Origin: Haberlea rhodopensis
Lineage: Eukaryota; Streptophyta; Magnoliopsida; Lamiales; Gesneriaceae
Length of the DNA: 64,000 bases
Assembly: GCA_907163345.1 (NCBI GenBank)
Contig: CAJQUN010000021.1
Span: 1,426,001-1,490,000, forward strand
Reading direction: 5' to 3'
The translations under genes were made by a program, and so were the position numbers. A model generated the notes under the pieces. It searched no databases. It was not told the origin of the DNA and saw nothing but the letters and a program-made list of their open reading frames with translations. Below are positions 44,864-54,840 of this stretch, piece after piece; the first letter of the stretch is position 1, and every line of letters begins with the position of its first letter.

Positions 44864-46587
44864 ACCTTTACCAACACCCACACTTTACCAAAATCAAATC
44901 CACAAACCCTTCCTCCTTCCATTTTCGAGCTCAAGCTTTGGGGTGAAGAGAAACCTTTCAAAAATCTTGATTTGTGGAGCTTGTTGGGTGATTTGAGGTC
45001 CCCAAGAGGTATGGATACCTCATGGTTAATTTTGTAAGGTTTTGTTTGAGTTTGGTATGATTTTGAATGGTTTTAAAATGGGTTTGTGTTGGGTTGTTGT
45101 AGTTGAGATTGAGGGTTGGATTTATACTTGTTTTGAAGTATATTTTGGTGGTTTAAGTTGTTATTTATGATGTTGTTTGATTGTGTAAGTGTTGGGATGG
45201 ATTGGAAAGATTTTTGGGTGCAAAAATGGCAGAAATCGCGCCTCTGCGCGAGGCGATCGATCGCCTGAAAAGAGGCGACCGGTCGCCATGGGACAGTAGA
45301 CTTTTCGAAGGATAGGCGATCGATCGCCTAAAATGAGGCGACCGATCGCCGAGAGGCAGTAGCCAAATCAAAGGAATGGCGATCGATCGCCATGTTTGAG
45401 GCGACCGATCGCCGCAGTGGAAATTTTGAGGCGACCGATCGCCGCAGTGGAAATTTTGAGGCGACCGATCGCCTGAGGGAAGCGATCGATCGCCGCCTGT
45501 GGATGGGAAATGGTTTATTTTTTCAAATTTTTGGTATTTGGCTATTATTTGGCTTCTAATATGGGGTTGTGTGATTGTGTAGAACCATCCCAGGTAGCAA
45601 TGCAACCGAGGAACTGAAGCCAGATCAATTCCACTTTTGGAAAGGTACGTAGAGGACGTACGTGCACCCAACGGTACATGTATCTTATATACTCATTGTT
45701 TATGCATTGTGGATGCAAGTATATATGTGGTATTGCATGGTGGATGTAAATACATGTTATGCATGATGTTTATAGATGCATATGATTATTGGTGCACATC
45801 CCATGAGTCGTGGTCATCCCTTGATGATTTTAATGCTTGCCGCTATTTGGTTTGGTTCCGCTAAATGTGAAGCGAGGGGTGGGAGCGCCGCGTCACATTT
45901 GAGCGTGGTTATCATATAGGGCGAGGAAAGGGTATTTGCCGCTCAATGAGAGGCGAGGGGTGGGAGTCCCGCATGTCCATTGAAGCGAGGTTATCCTATG
46001 CCGCCTATATGTAAATAAGCGAGGGGCATTAAAATACATTGTGATGGACAGACTAGGGATTGGTGATCAGTATTTGGTATTGATGAGCTGGTATATGTCA
46101 TGACATGTTTAGACCATTAAAAATAATCTATTGATTATACTCATGAGTTATGGTACAGGGACAACCAAACGGGGAGCGTTTGAAATGCATGGGGAAAACA
46201 GGAAGTGTTTCATTATGATTATGCATTTACGCCTTATCTTCATATTGTGTTGAATATGAATGATTATTATTGCTCACGTTTGGGGGTTGTCCTTGTAGGT
46301 ACACGTTTGGCATGATAGAAGGGCTAGACGGGTTGAGACAGTGAGCTTGAGGATGCTTTTGTGAATTGAAGGACAGGATTATTTTCGCCTAGTGTCTACT
46401 CTAGGAGTAGCGTAAAACTAGTTGATAACATTCATTTGATGGGGAATGTAATTAATCCATGTTTGGAAGTCCTTATTTTTTGCATGTAATGCTTAAGCTC
46501 ATAAACTCAACACGTTATTTCTCACTCTGATTAATTATTTAGCTCTATTATGCCTTGGTTCCGCATTTAAGGATTAGGGTCCTTACA
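44517..46587 (+). repeat. 3' LTR of second Tekay-like element
   Basis: TGTGATATCCCCGAAATG to TAGGGTCCTTACA, then TSD TGCGA. It has a 28-C tract (44,836-44,863) against 32 in the 5' LTR, and one extra palindrome copy. Confidence 0.94.
45252..45494 (+). repeat. GGCGATCGATCGCC array, nine copies (Tekay 2, 3' LTR)
   Basis: Copies start at 45,252, 45,274, 45,315, 45,337, 45,378, 45,400, 45,430, 45,460 and 45,481. The extra copy is a 30-bp duplication of GGCGACCGATCGCC plus GCAGTGGAAATTTTGA. Copy 2 reads GGCGACCGGTCGCC, a perfect palindrome with a new core, where the 5' LTR has the imperfect GGCGACCGATCGCC. Confidence 0.92.
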
Positions 46588-46592
46588 TGCGA

Positions 46593-47800
46593 ATACTGCA
46601 GAAAATGGAAGAAGAAGTCCTTAAGGGGACAGAGACGAATGATGTAAGAGTCGCGGTGCTTCGCAAAGATCTTTTTCAGGCCAACCAGAGATTCAGACTG
46701 GCATCTTTGCTCTTGGCCGCTAAGAAAGCAAACTTCGATCCGAGCACTCCCACTGCCAAAGATGATGGTGCTGTTATTGCTCAACTGGAAATGGATATTC
46801 ATGCTCTTCACTTAGCTGTCCGCTTTCAACGGCAAAAGCTCAGCATATCCACTCCAGTACGCAGCCCGGATCATCCATCGCGAGCAAGACTCTGGCAGAA
46901 CCTTTCATAGAGGTTGTTCCCTCTGGAGCAGCAGACCAGACAGCAGATCAAATAGCAAACCAGACAGCAGATCGAATAGCGGATCAGACAGCGGAGCAGC
47001 CAATGACTAATGCTCCGTCTGCTACAGAAGATGAACCGTTGAATGTCTTGTTGGACTCCCCAACCACGTCTCTTCCTCTGGGATCATCAGTCTCCCATGT
47101 TCAACTCAGTCCAACCGCAGCACTTACAATAGTTGGCGCACCAGAGTTCGTCGATCCGGATCTGGTGGTGTCCACCGTTGTTGCAGCTCTCCAGATTGAG
47201 GAGCCTTCCAGACCCAGCACTCCTCTAGTCCAATCTGATGAAGATTTGGCGTTCTTAGAAGATTTTTCTCCGGCCTTGGTCACCCTGATCCAGTCCGAAA
47301 CACGCCATGCTGCCTTATCTTCAATTATAGCCATTGCTGAAGAAGATGATCACACCCTGTCGTCATCTGATCACTCTCCAAGCCGTTTATCTGACGCACC
47401 TTCATCCCTGGCAAGGACCCTTCAGCACCTATCCGACAACTGTCTGTCTCTCTCTCAACGTGTTATAGAGGTTCATCAAGGTCAGAGGATTACATCTTTG
47501 GACTTTGATTCATTTAAAGAGAAGACGACAGCCAGTATTAGCAGCCTTCAACGAGGACTGAATGATCTGTTCTCTCAGCAAGCTTCTTATAAAAACAGCC
47601 TGAGAAAAGAGCAGATCGAGCTGGCCACTGAAGTCAGAGCATCCGTCGCCAATTCCCTTCGTGCTCAAGACACTCGCCTTGACACTATCAGTGCTCAGCT
47701 AGCACAAGTTGTCGATTTTCTTCAAGAGATTGCTGCTGACAAAAAGGGGGAAAAGAGAAAAGACTTCAAGCCGCATCAGTCTCAGTCCTCAAGAAAATAG
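46593..47800 (+). pseudogene. SIRE-like third ORF, C-terminal part
   Basis: Resumes in the frame left at 37,683 (ILQKMEEEVLKG), runs to about 46,880, then shifts frame. The second frame (open 47,003-47,800) gives an acidic, S/T/P-rich region. It ends in a helical, coiled-coil-like stretch (FKEKTTASISSLQRGLNDLF, then LDTISAQLAQVVDFLQ) and a basic tail. Together with 36,414-37,683 the intact ORF would have been roughly 820 codons. Function is unknown. Confidence 0.7.
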
Positions 47801-48044
47801 AAGTTTCGTTGCTTAAATAATCAGACTGTCTGTATGCAAGATTTTTGGTGATCAATAAAAACCTTTCTTTGTTAAGTCCTTGTTCATTTATTTTGAACTA
47901 AAATAAAAGGCTTAATCGATCCGAAATCCAACTTAATAATGTTCATTTATTTTGAACAAGAAGAAGTAATCGATTGAAAGCATATGCTTCAGAGCTCTTA
48001 AAAGACTGGATAAAAAGATTTAGAAGCTAGGTTTTGTCATCATC

Positions 48045-48058
48045 AAAAAGGGAGAATT
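48045..48058 (+). other. Polypurine tract of the SIRE-like element
   Basis: AAAAAGGGAGAATT directly precedes the 3' LTR start TGTTAGTTCC. Confidence 0.75.
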
Positions 48059-49173
48059 TGTTAGTTCCGGACTTTATCGATAAAGGTTTTAAAGATGACA
48101 AAACATATCAGACCGGATCGAGAGAAATCAAACTGACCAGATCGATCGCTCAAAACAGATCAAGCTGATAAGGCATATCGCATATCAGACCGGATCGATA
48201 GAATCAGACTGACTAGATCGAAGCTTCAGATCGATCTCAATCTTTATCAGATCAGAGCAGTCAAGGATGAATAAAGATTGGTTCTTCAGTCCGAATCATT
48301 AACGGCTATTTATTGAAGCATTTAATGTCGCAATTAATGCTGAAAAAGACCATAGACTGAAGATTACCATAAAAGGTAAGAAGACAAAGAAGAGCTTACC
48401 TGACAGTCGCCGAAAGCATGAACCAGAATGGCAAGTACCTTGAAGAAGAAGACTGTAGCTTACTCAGAGTTTAAGCAGAGTCGAGAGTTGCACATTAAGG
48501 GAAATAATGTCGTTGGAACATGCAACTATAAAAGATGCAACAGAAGAGCTCAAGAGAGAGTCTGAAAAATCGAAAAACGCACAAGAAAGCAAAACAGCAC
48601 AAGCTTATAAGCTCAGAAGCTCTCGAGCTGAAATTCTTCTTAAGCACGAGTACATTGTAATATTTGATCATTTAGGATCATTGTGTGCATAGACTAAAGT
48701 CTATCTTGTGTATTCTGCATTGAAATATAGAAGTGAGAAACAATTGTAACTGTCAGACAGAGTGTGTCTGAACAGATCGAGAGACTAGGAGTTTCAGTCT
48801 GGTAGTGAGGTAAATCCAGCTGAATCGGGTTTGTACAACAGGATTGTATAAATCAAAGTCTTCTAGTGGAATCCTTCCTTAATTGGAAGAAGGGGAGACG
48901 TAGAAGGATTACACCACCTTCGAACTTCCAAAAACATATTCTGTGTTTTATCATTCTGCACTCGTTCTATTATTCAAGCCATCGAGCCGTTCTTACTTAT
49001 TTAAGAACAGACCGTTCCGCACTAAAATATTCAGTGGTCTGTTCTGCAAAAGAGTTGATTAAGAAACAGATTTCTTTCACTAATCCGAAAGAAATCACAA
49101 GGGATTAATTTTTAATAGGAGTGTTCATTCACCCCCCCCCCCCCCCTCTAAACACTCCGGACCGATCCTAACA
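48059..49173 (+). repeat. 3' LTR of the SIRE-like element
   Basis: TGTTAGTTCCGGAC to ACCGATCCTAACA, followed by TSD GAGAT. TATAAAAG is at 48,527-48,534. It has a run of 15 C at 49,132-49,146 against 20 in the 5' LTR. Confidence 0.93.
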
Positions 49174-49178
49174 GAGAT

Positions 49179-50000
49179 TGACACCTCGACGAGCGGAGAT
49201 CGGATTAGTTTTCTTTCATTTTTTTAAATTATCATTTTTCATAGAATATGTGTAGCTAGTTATTAATTCTTGGTTGAGGAAGACAAAACCTTGGATTTAT
49301 TTATCTTGGGAAGATTCTTACGCTTTTGTTTATCGAATTTTATTGAATATCAATGTTTTCAGAATTGATGATATGATTTATGTTTGTTTATTGGATTGAC
49401 AACCTAACAACTTGCATGTAATCTAATGCTAATTAGATAATTGTTTGATTAATCAAATTTACGAAGCAACTAAGATTGATAATTACCTATTGTTGGTATT
49501 ATTAAATTCTTAGGAAAAATCATTGACTAAATTTATATAAACCACTTATGTTTATGTTGTTTAGATTCATCACTCACTAGTTTCGAAGGGTGTCATGATT
49601 TTAATCTTGAATATGCATACAGAGATTAATTGATTGATGAAAGTTAAATTAAAACGTTTTGACTAATTGACTATGAGTAAGGTGAGAAAAGAATTAGATT
49701 TCCAATTGATGAATATTCAAATAAAATTGAGTCTTTTGTGAATCGATGAAATAGATGATAATATCCAAGGTAGAGTCAACCGATACCAAGAATCTATTTC
49801 ATTAGTTTAATCTTTAGTTTTAATTTAATTAGTATACTTCACACACAACCCATTGTTAATTTATTGTTTTGCTTTTGATTTTCATTAACACAAGAATTCA
49901 CACATCCTCGTGGGATCGATCCATATTCACACTACTACATTACTGTTATCAATCTTGAGGATTGAGTGGCGTTAATTTGGGCATACACGATAAACGTACA
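49179..50000 (+). repeat. Athila-related LTR, second part
   Basis: Continues from 29,689 and follows the layout of the Athila LTR at 6360-7280: TTCTTGGTTGAGGAAGACAA, TTAAATTCTTAGGAAAAATC, TCCTCGTGGGATCGATCC, then TTAATTTGGGCATACACGAT near the end. It ends about 50,000 (GATAAACGTACA) and runs into the minisatellite. Confidence 0.78.
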
Positions 50001-50004
50001 CCTG

Positions 50005-50600
50005 AAACCACCCGGGAAGAGAAGAGACACCACCCGGGAAGAGAAGGAAACCACCCGGGAAGAGAAGAGAGACCACCCGGGAAGAGAAGGAAACCACCCG
50101 GGAATAGAATAGAAACCACCCATGAAGAGAAGAGACACCACCCGGGAAGAGAAGGAAACCACCCGGGAAGAGAATGGACACCACCTGGGAAGCGAAGGAA
50201 ACCACTTGAGAAGAGAAGGGACGCCACCCGGGAAGAGAAGGAAACCACCCGGGAAGAGAAGAGACACCACTCGGGAAGAGAAATAAACCACCCGGGAAGA
50301 GAAGAGACACCACCCGGGAAGATAATGAAACCACCCGGAAGAGAAGGGACACCACCGGGGAAGAGAAGAGACACTGCCCGGGAAGAGAGGAAAACCGCCC
50401 AGGAAGAGAAGGGGCACCACCCGGGAAGAGAAGGAAACCACCCGGAAAGAGAAGAGACACCACCCAAAAAGGGGAGGAAATCACCCGGGAAGAGAATGGA
50501 CACCACCCGGGAAAAGAAGGAAACCACCCGGGAAGAGAAGAGACGCTACCCGGGAAGAGAAGGAAACCACCCGAGAAGAGACTCGGGAAGGGAAGAACCA
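50005..50600 (+). repeat. CCCGGG minisatellite, right part (21-22 bp unit, about 28 copies)
   Basis: The unit is AAACCACCCGGGAAGAGAAGG / GACACCACCCGGGAAGAGAAG, alternating in no strict order. Because 21 is a multiple of 3, it is open in several frames on both strands (plus 49,962-50,615; minus 49,935-50,658 in three frames). These are not genes. The array ends with GAAATTTGATATGAAATTGA, the same sequence that ends the array at 52,700-53,200. Confidence 0.9.
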
Positions 50601-50884
50601 GGGCATGAAATTTGATATGAAATTGACACATGTACACGCATGCATGATGATACTTCACATTTCAAGTTTCAATAAAGTATCATGATGGACAAAAGCATGA
50701 TAAAGGCATGTCAGATGAAATGATTACATTGACTTTCGATTCCTTCAATTGTATAAAGAGAATGACCGATGGTTTCAAGGGGGCTTCATCAATAATACTA
50801 CACCAAAAACCATTTTTATACCATTTTTTCTCTTCACTTTATTTACCATTTATTGTACAAAAAATATTGTAACTCCTTGATATT

Positions 50885-51020
50885 ATAGTGGAATTTATAC
50901 TGGACTAGGTCCCGTGGTTTTTTTCATTCGATTTGAGGGGTTCCACGTAAAAATCTTGTGTCTCATTTAATTTATGCTAGGTAATTGTTTGAGATAACAT
51001 TGATGTCGTCTGTGGGAAAA
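50885..51020 (+). repeat. End of a Tat-like LTR with primer-binding region, plus strand
   Basis: GGAATTTATACTGGACTAGG, then CCGTGGTTTTT and CCACGTAAAAATCTTGTGTC match the inner end of the outer element's LTR (reverse complement of 913-1040). ATTGATGTCGTCTGTGGGAA at 50,999 is the PBS-type sequence. The outer part of the LTR is missing. This is a second member of the family, in opposite orientation to the one at 913-27,769. Confidence 0.7.
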
Positions 51021-51404
51021 TTAAGCTAAGGCGTGAGATTATGAAGACATGGCTATGAAGGCTATGAAAAGAGAAACATAAGCGGGAGAAATTTGGGGAA
51101 GATGAGTTGAATGAGTTAAAGCGTGGAGATCTAGGAAGGAGATCAACTTGGTTTCAATTCCAACAAAACTTGTCAATAAACTTTATCCATAATACCCGCA
51201 GTTCTCCATTGGATTCTTTCAACAAATAAGTATTTGATTAATGCTTAATTACTTTATAATCATTATGTGATTGACAAAGGAATATGTGTTGTGCCAAGAA
51301 ATATGAGTAGCATACATCATATATATAATGTTGTACATTTGTGAAATGTGTTTGCTATTATGAAATCATTAATTTAATATTTTACTGTTGTCATTCCCTT
51401 TAAA

Positions 51405-51840
51405 TGAGAGCATGAGAGTATGAGAATCGGAGAGCATGAGAGCATGAGAACGTGAGAGCATGAGAATCTGATAGCATGAGAGCCTGAGAGCACGAGAGCA
51501 TGAGAACGTGAGAGCATGAGAATCTCATAGCATGAGAGCCTGAGAGCATGAGAGCATGAGAGTCTGAGAGCTTGAGAGCCTGAGAGCATGAGAGCGTGGG
51601 AGTCTTAGAGTCTGAGAGTCTAAGAGCCTGAGAGCAAGAGAGTCTGAGAGCCTGGGAGCATGAGAGCATGAGAATCTGAGAGCCTGAGAGCCTATGAGCA
51701 TGAGAGCATGAGAGTCTGAGAGCATGAGAGCCCGAGAACCTGAGAGCATGAGACCATGAGAGCATGAGAGTCTGAGAGCCTGAGAGCCTGAGAGTCTGAG
51801 ATCATGAGGGCCTGAGATGAGAAGAATCTGAGAGCATGAG
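51405..51840 (+). repeat. AGCATGAG octamer array, about 54 copies
   Basis: Period 8 with variants AGCATGAG, AGTCTGAG, AGCCTGAG, AATCTGAG and AACGTGAG. Three times 8 gives 24 bases, so minus-strand frames stay open with eight-residue repeats such as SHALRLSC (51,374-51,765). No sign that these are real proteins. It lies between the Tat-like PBS and the Tat-like 3' repeats. Confidence 0.9.
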
Positions 51841-51979
51841 ACTAACAGAATTAGGTGAGGGAGGGTTTAACATACAGAATGAGGCGAGGGATGGCTAACA
51901 AACATAATGAGGCGAGGGAGGCATGACATACAATATCAACTTCGTGAGAGTTATGAGAGTTCGGATATCTTTTCTTGAC

Positions 51980-52500
51980 TCAGATATAATGAGCTTTATT
52001 TGCTCAATATCTTATTAGCTTGGAATGTCTGTTATTGGAGTTCGTACGAGCTTTATTTGCTCGAGATATTTCTTATTTTCGGAATTCGGATGAGCTCTAT
52101 CAACTTGCGAGCTTTATAACTGTAATTTTGACGAGCTTTACGTGCTTGGCATATTTATTATGGAGTCCTAATAAATTTTATTTGCTCGGTGTCTTATTAG
52201 CTCGGGATTTCTATTGATTCAATTTTTTTGTCGGTATGGACAATCTCATGATGACTTTAATTTCTGTAATGGTGATCGGTTATCTCAGTCAATGTAGCTA
52301 TCAGTTCAGACTCGGTTATCTCAGCCTCAGTCTCCCCGGTCAGCAGTTCAGGTCAGTTCAAGATTCTCAATCACCTCATTTAATTCAAGATTTCTGTCCA
52401 TCTCACGCTATGCGTGGCCCAATATGGTTATGCCACACATCGACTTTTTAAGAGATTTCATCAACATACTATCGGATGAGCTCCACACCGATCAGCGCAG
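51980..52500 (+). repeat. Degenerate GAGCTTTATTTGCTC repeats (Tat-like 3' region)
   Basis: GAGCTTTATTTGCTC, GGAATTCGGATGAGCTC and GAGTTCGTACGAGC recur with loose spacing. They are the reverse complement of the blocks at 1690-2320 (GAGCAAATAAAGCTC). This supports a plus-strand Tat-like remnant spanning about 50,885-52,650. Confidence 0.6.
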
Positions 52501-52689
52501 TTCTTGACGCTCAGTTCATCTAAGTGTGAATCTATGTGAAGTCATGCTACATTGTGGTTTTATACTAGACATTCAAAGTATGACATTCAGAAATTCCAAG
52601 AAGGACCCACATATACTTCTTGCATAATACTAGAGTTGAGACAGCGAGTTGCACCTGTAAGACATCAGGATATAAATAAAATACATACT

Positions 52690-53200
52690 ATAAATAAAAA
52701 TACCCGGGAAGTGAAGAGACACTGCCCAGGAAGAGAAGAAAACCACCCAGGAAGAGAAGGGACACCACCCGGGTAGAGAAGAAAATTACCCGGGAAGAGA
52801 AGAGACATCACCCGCAAGAGAAGGAAACCATCTGAGTAGAGAAGAGAAACTACCCGCGAAGAGAAGAGACACCACTGGGAAGAGAAGGAAACCACCCTGG
52901 AAGAGAAGAGACACCACCAGGGAAGAGAGAGAATGGACACCACCCGGGAAGAAGGAAACCACCCGAGAAGAGAAGATACACCACCCGGGAAGAGAATGGA
53001 CACCACCTGGGAAGAGAAGAGACACTGCCCGGGAAGAGAAGAAAACCTCCCGGGAAGAGAAGAAAACCACCCGGGAAGAGAAGAGACACCGCCCGGAAGA
53101 GAATGAAACCACCCGGGAAGAGAATGGACACCACCCAGGAAGAGAAGAGCCACTACCGGGGAAGAGAAGGAAACCACCCGAGAAGAGACCCTGGAAGATA
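52690..53200 (+). repeat. CCCGGG minisatellite, second array (about 23 copies)
   Basis: Same 21-22 bp unit as 50,005-50,600, same leader (ATAAATAAAAATACC) and same end (GAAATTTGATATGAAATTGA). It is a second copy of one locus-sized unit of about 0.5 kb rather than an independent array. Open frames on the minus strand (52,665-53,238) are spurious. Confidence 0.9.
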
Positions 53201-53239
53201 AGAATCAGGGCACGAAATTTGATATGAAATTGACACATC

Positions 53240-53930
53240 TAAAAATGGTGTGAAACATTAACTATCATTTTCTCGAGTTAACCGAATGCTTCTTATTTTA
53301 CACAGTACAATACATTGTCTTTTGACATTATACATGTAATTATGTGACCTAAAGTACATTAAAGAAACATTGTTGTAAAGTTTTAATCATCTCTTGTATT
53401 AATCACGTGAACATGTCTAGTGGCATCACCTCTCTCAATTTGAAAAATGGTCACGAGTTCTAAACTCATTGTTGTAAAATTATCTTTCTGGCCGCTACTC
53501 TTGACCGATGTTTAATATCAAAAGTTTCGATCCATTGTAAGATATTTCCTGATTAATGTCTTCATTCTGGTTTAGTTTCAAAGAATCTTCTTTATTTGAA
53601 GAACAAAGGCCAACAAAAAAATCAAACCATACTAAGGCCACACTCATTCGAAGCAAAAAAAGTGATAACAGAATAGATTTTTTTCTTTAAAAAAAATAAA
53701 AAAAGTGACAACAAAAGAATTTCTTCTCCTTCGATTTAATTAATGATTACAATAAAGTGGAATCCACTTTTCACTTAATGAGGTCATTTTGATACCTTTA
53801 TATCTGAAAATTTTAAGTATTTGTGTATTCAAAACTATATGGCTATGTTTGGATGAATTAAATTTAGGTGAATTTCGACGTCTCTCATTTAATTAAGGCA
53901 CATTTGTTAACAATTTGGTGGATTTCATGT
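53240..53930. other. AT-rich DNA, nothing recognised
   Basis: No ORF, terminal repeat or motif that I can support. Confidence 0.4.
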
Positions 53931-53931
53931 A

Positions 53932-54560
53932 AAAAATAAGTGTCATTTGAAATTCAATGTCAAAACAAATTCCTTCGCATAAATGTATTCAATTTAGATG
54001 CAATCTATGAGCTTGGAACCGTGCACATCATGTGAGATCGATCGAGCATTTAGGTAAATAAGGTGTGGTGATTAAAAAAATTTTGGACCGATATGAGGGG
54101 GTTCTTATGTTGCATTAAGATGATGTGATTAAAAAATATATTTCAAAATAAATGTCATCTAAAATTGAATGTCAAATCAAATTGCTTCAGTTAAATTCAT
54201 CCATCCAGACGTAATCTATAAGTTTGGAACGATGTGCATCACGTGAGCTCGAACATTTAGATGAAAAATGTGTGGTGACTAAAAAATTTTGGGACCGTGG
54301 CTAAGGGGTTCTTATGTGGAAAGCAATGTTTAAATAAGACGTGCAACTACGAAAATATATTCAAAATAAGTATGTTTTGAAATCCAATGTCAAATCAAAT
54401 TCCTTCGCTTAAATTCATCCATCCAGAAGCAATCAATGTGTTTGGAACGGTGCACACCACGTGAGCTCGAGAATTTAGATGAATAAGGTGTGGTGACTAA
54501 AGGTTTTAGGGGCGAAGGGGTTCTTTTGTTGCAATCAATGTTGAAGAGGTATCTTGAGAG
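53932..54560 (+). repeat. Diverged ~215-bp tandem repeat, three copies
   Basis: Copies start near 53,932, 54,144 and 54,362. Shared blocks: AAAATAAGTGTCATTTGAAAT, AATTCCTTCGC, TTGGAACNGTGCACATCA, GTGAGCTCGA, AAGGTGTGGTGACTAAA and GGGGTTCTTATGTTGC. The third copy is partial at its end. Copies differ at many sites, so the duplication is old. Confidence 0.8.
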
Positions 54561-54694
54561 ACCAAGATTCTTTTTGGGTAAAAACAAATGTGGAGGAAGA
54601 TTAGGGCGTGGTGACATAAGTTTATGGCTCTAATTTGGCATTAGAGGAAACTTGGAGGACTGTTTGAATTAAAAATATGTGTCAAACTGTACAC

Positions 54695-54840
54695 AAATAG
54701 TTTGCATTTGTAGTGGGCTTTTCAAAATTATGTTCTACATATTGTAATGGGCTTGGACTTCAAAGCCCAATCCTCATGCATCTATCTTCTATTTTCTTAA
54801 AACTAAATCTGTTTATTATTATTTTTGATTGTCAATATTT
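54695..54840 (+). repeat. Direct repeat, left copy (unit split by foldback element)
   Basis: AAATAGTTTGCATTTGTAG to GTCAATATTT is repeated at 56,128-56,277 with few changes. Counting the 50 bases after the insertion, the original tandem unit was about 196 bp. Confidence 0.85.

Larger units (their letters stand above)
37684..46587 (+). mobile_element. Full-length Tekay/Del-like chromovirus
   Basis: TSD TGCGA at 37,679-37,683 and 46,588-46,592. LTRs are 37,684-39,722 and 44,517-46,587. PBS TGGTATCAGAGC is at 39,727. One long gag-pol ORF has a single frameshift and two late stops. The purine tract is at 44,503-44,516. The LTRs differ little, so insertion is recent relative to its neighbours. 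It is the youngest layer of this nest: it is inside a copia ORF, which is inside an Athila-related LTR, which is inside a minisatellite. Confidence 0.95.
29690..49173 (+). mobile_element. SIRE-like Ty1/copia element with third ORF, interrupted
   Basis: TSD GAGAT at 29,685-29,689 and 49,174-49,178. LTRs are 29,690-30,822 and 48,059-49,173. PBS TGGTATCAGAGC is at 30,825. The gag, protease, integrase, reverse transcriptase and RNase H order is that of copia, and a long third ORF follows pol, as in SIRE/Maximus-type elements. A Tekay-like element (37,684-46,587) sits in the third ORF. Several frameshifts and a mutated catalytic site make it inactive. Confidence 0.93.

Noticed and set aside
49935..50658. 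Several ORFs of 168-228 codons on both strands across the CCCGGG minisatellite
   Set aside because: Unit length 21 keeps all frames open. The products are simple seven-residue repeats on opposite strands, with no domain or start context.
51374..51765. Minus-strand ORFs with SHALRLSC-type repeats
   Set aside because: A direct consequence of an 8-bp tandem repeat read in triplets; no other coding evidence.
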